A DNA stretch of 64,000 nt from positions 29,090,879 to 29,154,878 of the forward strand of contig NC_084596.1 in the NCBI RefSeq assembly GCF_033807715.1. The letters are read 5' to 3'. The notes beneath the pieces are model-generated. The model saw only the letters and a program-made list of their open reading frames with translations, had not been told where the DNA came from and ran no database searches. The stretch's first letter is position 1. Every line of letters starts with the position of its first letter. Both the position numbers and the translations under genes were made by a program. Shown here in pieces: positions 60,701 through 64,000 of this stretch. Source of the stretch: Cololabis saira. Taxonomy: Eukaryota > Chordata > Actinopteri > Beloniformes > Belonidae.

Positions 60701-63022
60701 ACCAGGAGGGCATCCATTAGCTTATCACCGTGTTTTTCCTTCTCCACCAAGGTGGAGATCTGGACCTTTAGAGTTTGGATTTCGCTGGACTGATATCTGC
60801 TCCTGGCTTTAGTGGCTTCCAGTTTTTTCCTCACATCTTCATGTTCTTTCAAAAGGGCCTCATAGTCTGCAGAAATCCTCTGTTTAGTGGAAAGAAGAGG
60901 GGTTTGGCAAACAACTTAGTTATTTTGAATTTATTTAAAATTACTCAAACGCTTACAAACCTCAAATGCTTCCTTCTTCTCTTTCTCCATAGTGCGAATG
61001 TAGCGGAGATTCCTTTTTTTGGGAGAGTTTTTCTGAAGGACACCCATGTCAAGAATCTCTTCGTCTGAGCTTTGGAGACTCTGCTGTCTATGCTGAGTCG
61101 CCTGGACGACCTGCTGCTCAAGGTCCCGCACCTGTTGCACAAAGGCAAGTTTTGCTTATGTGAAATTGTATCTTGGAATGCTTTTACTAAGCTATGAAGA
61201 ATTCTCTAACTTACATTTTAGAAGCACAATAGTTTGTTATAATCAGATCACTTTTAGCTTACCCTTGTCTGAAGAGCCAGTATTTGCTGTGACCGACATC
61301 TGATGCTCCCTGGGCAGCTTAATAATTGCCTGAGATTGACTTCCTCTCCAAACTCTTGCGTCAATACCTGTAGCAGTAAATATTTTGGAACCCAGATGTC
61401 AATGAAAAATCTATGTCCTAAGGATGTAAATCAAGGATTAAGTATGACATGTCACACCTGACAGTTTATGTTGTTTGTTTGTTTGTTTTTATGTCTTTAA
61501 TGGATTTTCTGTGAATGTAAAAGGTTTGCAAAGTCTAACGTCCTTGTCAATAATGATTATTCTCTTCTACAGAAAACAATCATGAATTAGCTTACATTTT
61601 TTTGTTTGTTTTGTTTTTTGTTGTCGAGGCATTTCTTCTCATTTATACCCACATCACCGTGTAACAAATTTGTTTGATAGCTGCCAAGCTGCTTGTTTGG
61701 CAGGTCCCAAACAAAATATGCAGCATTTTTGATCAATTAACTCCTCAATCAGAGCTGACTGGCTTTTCGATTTAATTTTTCTATTTCAAAACTTTAATAA
61801 ATGATTAGGTTTGTAAATAAAATCAACAATCTGTAAATTGGCAAACACTTGGCTCTTTTAGGTGGAGAAAGAAATAGGCCATCACCTTCTGAGCGACTTT
61901 CAACTCCTGTTTGGTGGACTGAAGCTGGTTCCGATATTCATTCACTTTCAGTTGCGCAGCTGCTAATTTCTCTTTAAGAGATTTGACCAGTGGCTTTTCC
62001 TGCTTTGGAAGTAAGTCATGTGTTAGATTTGTAGATTAAGAAAACAACTTCAAAAAACTATTTTAGGTAAACAACACTAACCTCATGGTCTTCACATAAG
62101 GTCTTATATTGTGACTTTTTCTCTGTCTTGTCTGTCCCAGGCTGAGATTGAGCCAAAGAAGCTTGCAGCTAAGAAAAAGAAAAAAAAAAAAGTAAATTAT
62201 GAAGAATGTTTCATTTTTTGTGCTGCAATGATGAGTTTATATCCAAATTAAATTATTTGCTTTACCTCTTTCTCAAGTTCTTTGATTCTGTTGCTGTTTT
62301 GCTTGGATCTAATCTTCTCTTGCTCAATTTCAGCCATTAGCTCTCTATTCTTCCTAGCCAGTTCAACAATCTTGGTGGAAGCAACAGCTCCAGCCAAGTC
62401 TGCTGTACCTGTGGATGATGGATGGATGAGTCATTAAATTGCTGTTAAGTGTTTATATAACAGTAATGTGCAAATAAAATAAAACTTATGCTGTCATACC
62501 TGCAAAGGTTAGTCTTTCTTCTTCTCGTTTCTTTTTCAGGTGTTTAATTTCAAAATCCTTTTCACTCAGAAGTTTGAAGAGCCGACCATTTTCATCCTTT
62601 AACTCTCGCAACTGGTCTAGAAATGCCTGACTCTTACACAGCCTATGGAAAGGCATTTAAAGAGAGCTCTAAACCACAGAGTATGGTAGTGCTTACTGCT
62701 TACACATTATCTTAGAGTGTCCGTGTATATGATACAGATTACCACTATTAAATATGTCTTCCTTTTTTTTATTTAAACAATGAAGTATTGATCTGCCACA
62801 GAAGAAAATACTTTGAAACTGAATTATTTCTGCTCGCCTAAAACACACCTACCTGTCAGTGTCTGGCTGAATATTTTGCAGATTTACATTATCCAGAGTG
62901 TCACTGATATCAAGCTTATTTGGTTCTTTCTCCATTTTCCTCTCCAGTTTTTTGCTCTCCCGCTGTTTCTGTAGAGCTTGAAATTGAAGCCTCAAGTCAC
63001 TCAATTGATCTTCATGCACCAT
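57788..63022 (-). CDS. ccdc13: Coiled-coil domain-containing protein 13, complete (15 coding exons)
   Basis: CCDC13 is a centriolar-satellite protein needed for cilium formation. Exons: 63022-62853, 62642-62500, 62408-62266, 62168-62082, 61999-61886, 61367-61263, 61131-60961, 60879-60703, 60297-60100, 59992-59883, 59614-59552, 59463-59332, 58474-58364, 58195-58162 and 57901-57788. Every boundary is GT-AG and every phase matches; the total is 1,872 nt, 623 residues (human about 715). It starts [18 protein letters not shown]. Family matches include [74 protein letters not shown] and the end [17 protein letters not shown]. Almost all of it is predicted coiled coil rich in Lys, Glu and Gln. The region before the last exon is shorter than in human. 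The 34-nt penultimate exon is the least certain. Confidence 0.92.
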
Positions 63023-63589
63023 GATTCATGATGTACAGCATGGGGAGGAAAATAATTAATTTCCAAAGAAAAATAACAGTGGGGACAAATTGCAAAACGT
63101 AATAGGCTATTGTGTTTTGATTTTCCAAGATTTTCATTTACTTATGGATATTATATTTCAGAACCTCTTTTAGCTACTGTACTATTTTACTTTCACAATT
63201 TCCCTGTAGAAAATAGTCCTATAAGTTTAAAGCTTGCACTTTACAATAAGGAACCAAGCCACTTAATAAAAATAGTCGAACTTTCTCAGCTCCTGTGCAA
63301 TAAGTCAGTAAACCAATCACATCAAAGAAAGACAATGTGTACTCGGCATTATGAAATGATTATGAGATAGTTAAGCATTAAATGACCAAATACTACTTAA
63401 TTACAAGATTTGTTTACACTAATAATATATTTTTTATCCCTTCAGACTTATCTTGCTATATGTATAATGTTATTACTTAGCTAGTTATCTAGATAATGTT
63501 GTTTATTATGGGGTTGTCTTTAAAAGATAGTAGACGGAAAACATACATCACCTCTTCTTTATGGCACTTCTGCAAATTTAAGAAAATTA

Positions 63590-63760
63590 CCTTTACTTTT
63601 CCTACACCGTCTTGTGTTTTATAAGATGAAATAACCGCTTCCTGTCTGCGAAGCTCCGGTATCCATGACAACGGTCGTCCACTAACGGTGAACGAGATCT
63701 CGCGGGAACGGGAGTGTATAGTCATTCTTTTTCTCCACCTACCTTTCATTGATATGTCAA
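63590..63760 (-). promoter_or_regulatory. ccdc13: ccdc13 5' non-coding exon/promoter region (probable)
   Basis: A donor-like AAAG|GTAATTTT near 63,590 would end a 5' non-coding exon and splice ahead of the ATG exon. Upstream sequence is GC-richer than its surroundings, with CTCGCGGGAACGGG. Inferred only. Confidence 0.35.
63659..63672 (-). promoter_or_regulatory. RFX X-box-like motif
   Basis: On the ccdc13 strand it reads GTTGTCATGGATAC, matching 11 of 14 positions of the X-box GTTGCCATGGCAAC. RFX factors drive ciliary genes. Confidence 0.4.
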
Positions 63761-64000
63761 TTTTCCATCGTCACACACTCCGGATTACACTTTTATAAAA
63801 TATATTCAAAAAAAAAGGGCAAAATATAAAATAGATGTACACGAGTTTATTATACTACTTAACTATATTATAATATAATAAAATGTTAAGCACACATTCA
63901 AACCACCAGTGCCAGACATTTGATATTGTTACAATGCATAACAGCTTTTAATGTAACACCTCTGCAGCTCTTTGATGCCATCTACACTTAAATTATTCTA
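63761..64000. other. AT-rich end of window
   Basis: No feature recognised. Confidence 0.4.

Overview
The window is vertebrate, almost certainly teleost, genomic DNA. It has intron-rich genes with GT-AG exons, teleost-type SINE, LINE, MITE and LTR elements, and long TA and GAGAA microsatellites. No bacterial-type operons, CRISPR arrays, rRNA or functional tRNA genes are visible. All gene models below come from reading splice sites and frames by eye.

Region 1 (1-9,850, + strand): the 3' part of a parathyroid hormone receptor gene (pth1r type; TM3 to the C-terminal PDZ-type tail, seven exons) and a long 3' UTR. Region 2 (9,960-28,752, - strand): tmie, a subunit of the hair-cell mechanotransduction complex, tail-to-tail with pth1r. 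Its third exon can be joined in frame to either of two terminal exons. One, 0.45 kb away, gives a tail with no Lys or Arg. The other, 8.5 kb away, gives a tail that is about one third lysine. The near exon is preceded by 148 nt of adenine-free pyrimidine tract made mostly of a microsatellite, with a consensus branch point beyond it. The tmie introns carry a tRNA-like SINE, a hAT-like element, a Harbinger-like MITE and a GC-rich palindromic family present twice.

Region 3 (28.8-39.4 kb): intergenic. It holds a truncated LTR element with a tRNA-Pro type primer site, whose LTR is split by a long inverted-repeat element; a 1.5-kb inverted repeat whose arms each encode the same 63-residue ORF; and a LINE relic. 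Region 4 (39.47-53.9 kb): a THAP-domain, P-element-transposase-like gene on the + strand. Its first exon is split by an 11.36-kb Ty3/gypsy retrotransposon with intact gag and pol on the - strand. The 3' LTR of that element is in turn split by a 3.2-kb Gmr1-like retrotransposon (integrase before reverse transcriptase). Each insertion is bounded by a target duplication, so the order of events can be read. The gypsy element ends in U3 sequence at both termini, which is abnormal. Its gag stop overlaps a canonical -1 slippery heptamer.

Region 5 (54-64 kb, - strand): two phase-matched exons ending an unidentified gene (55,862-56,719), then a complete 15-exon ccdc13 gene (centriolar satellite coiled-coil protein, 623 residues predicted) with an RFX X-box-like motif in its 5' region.
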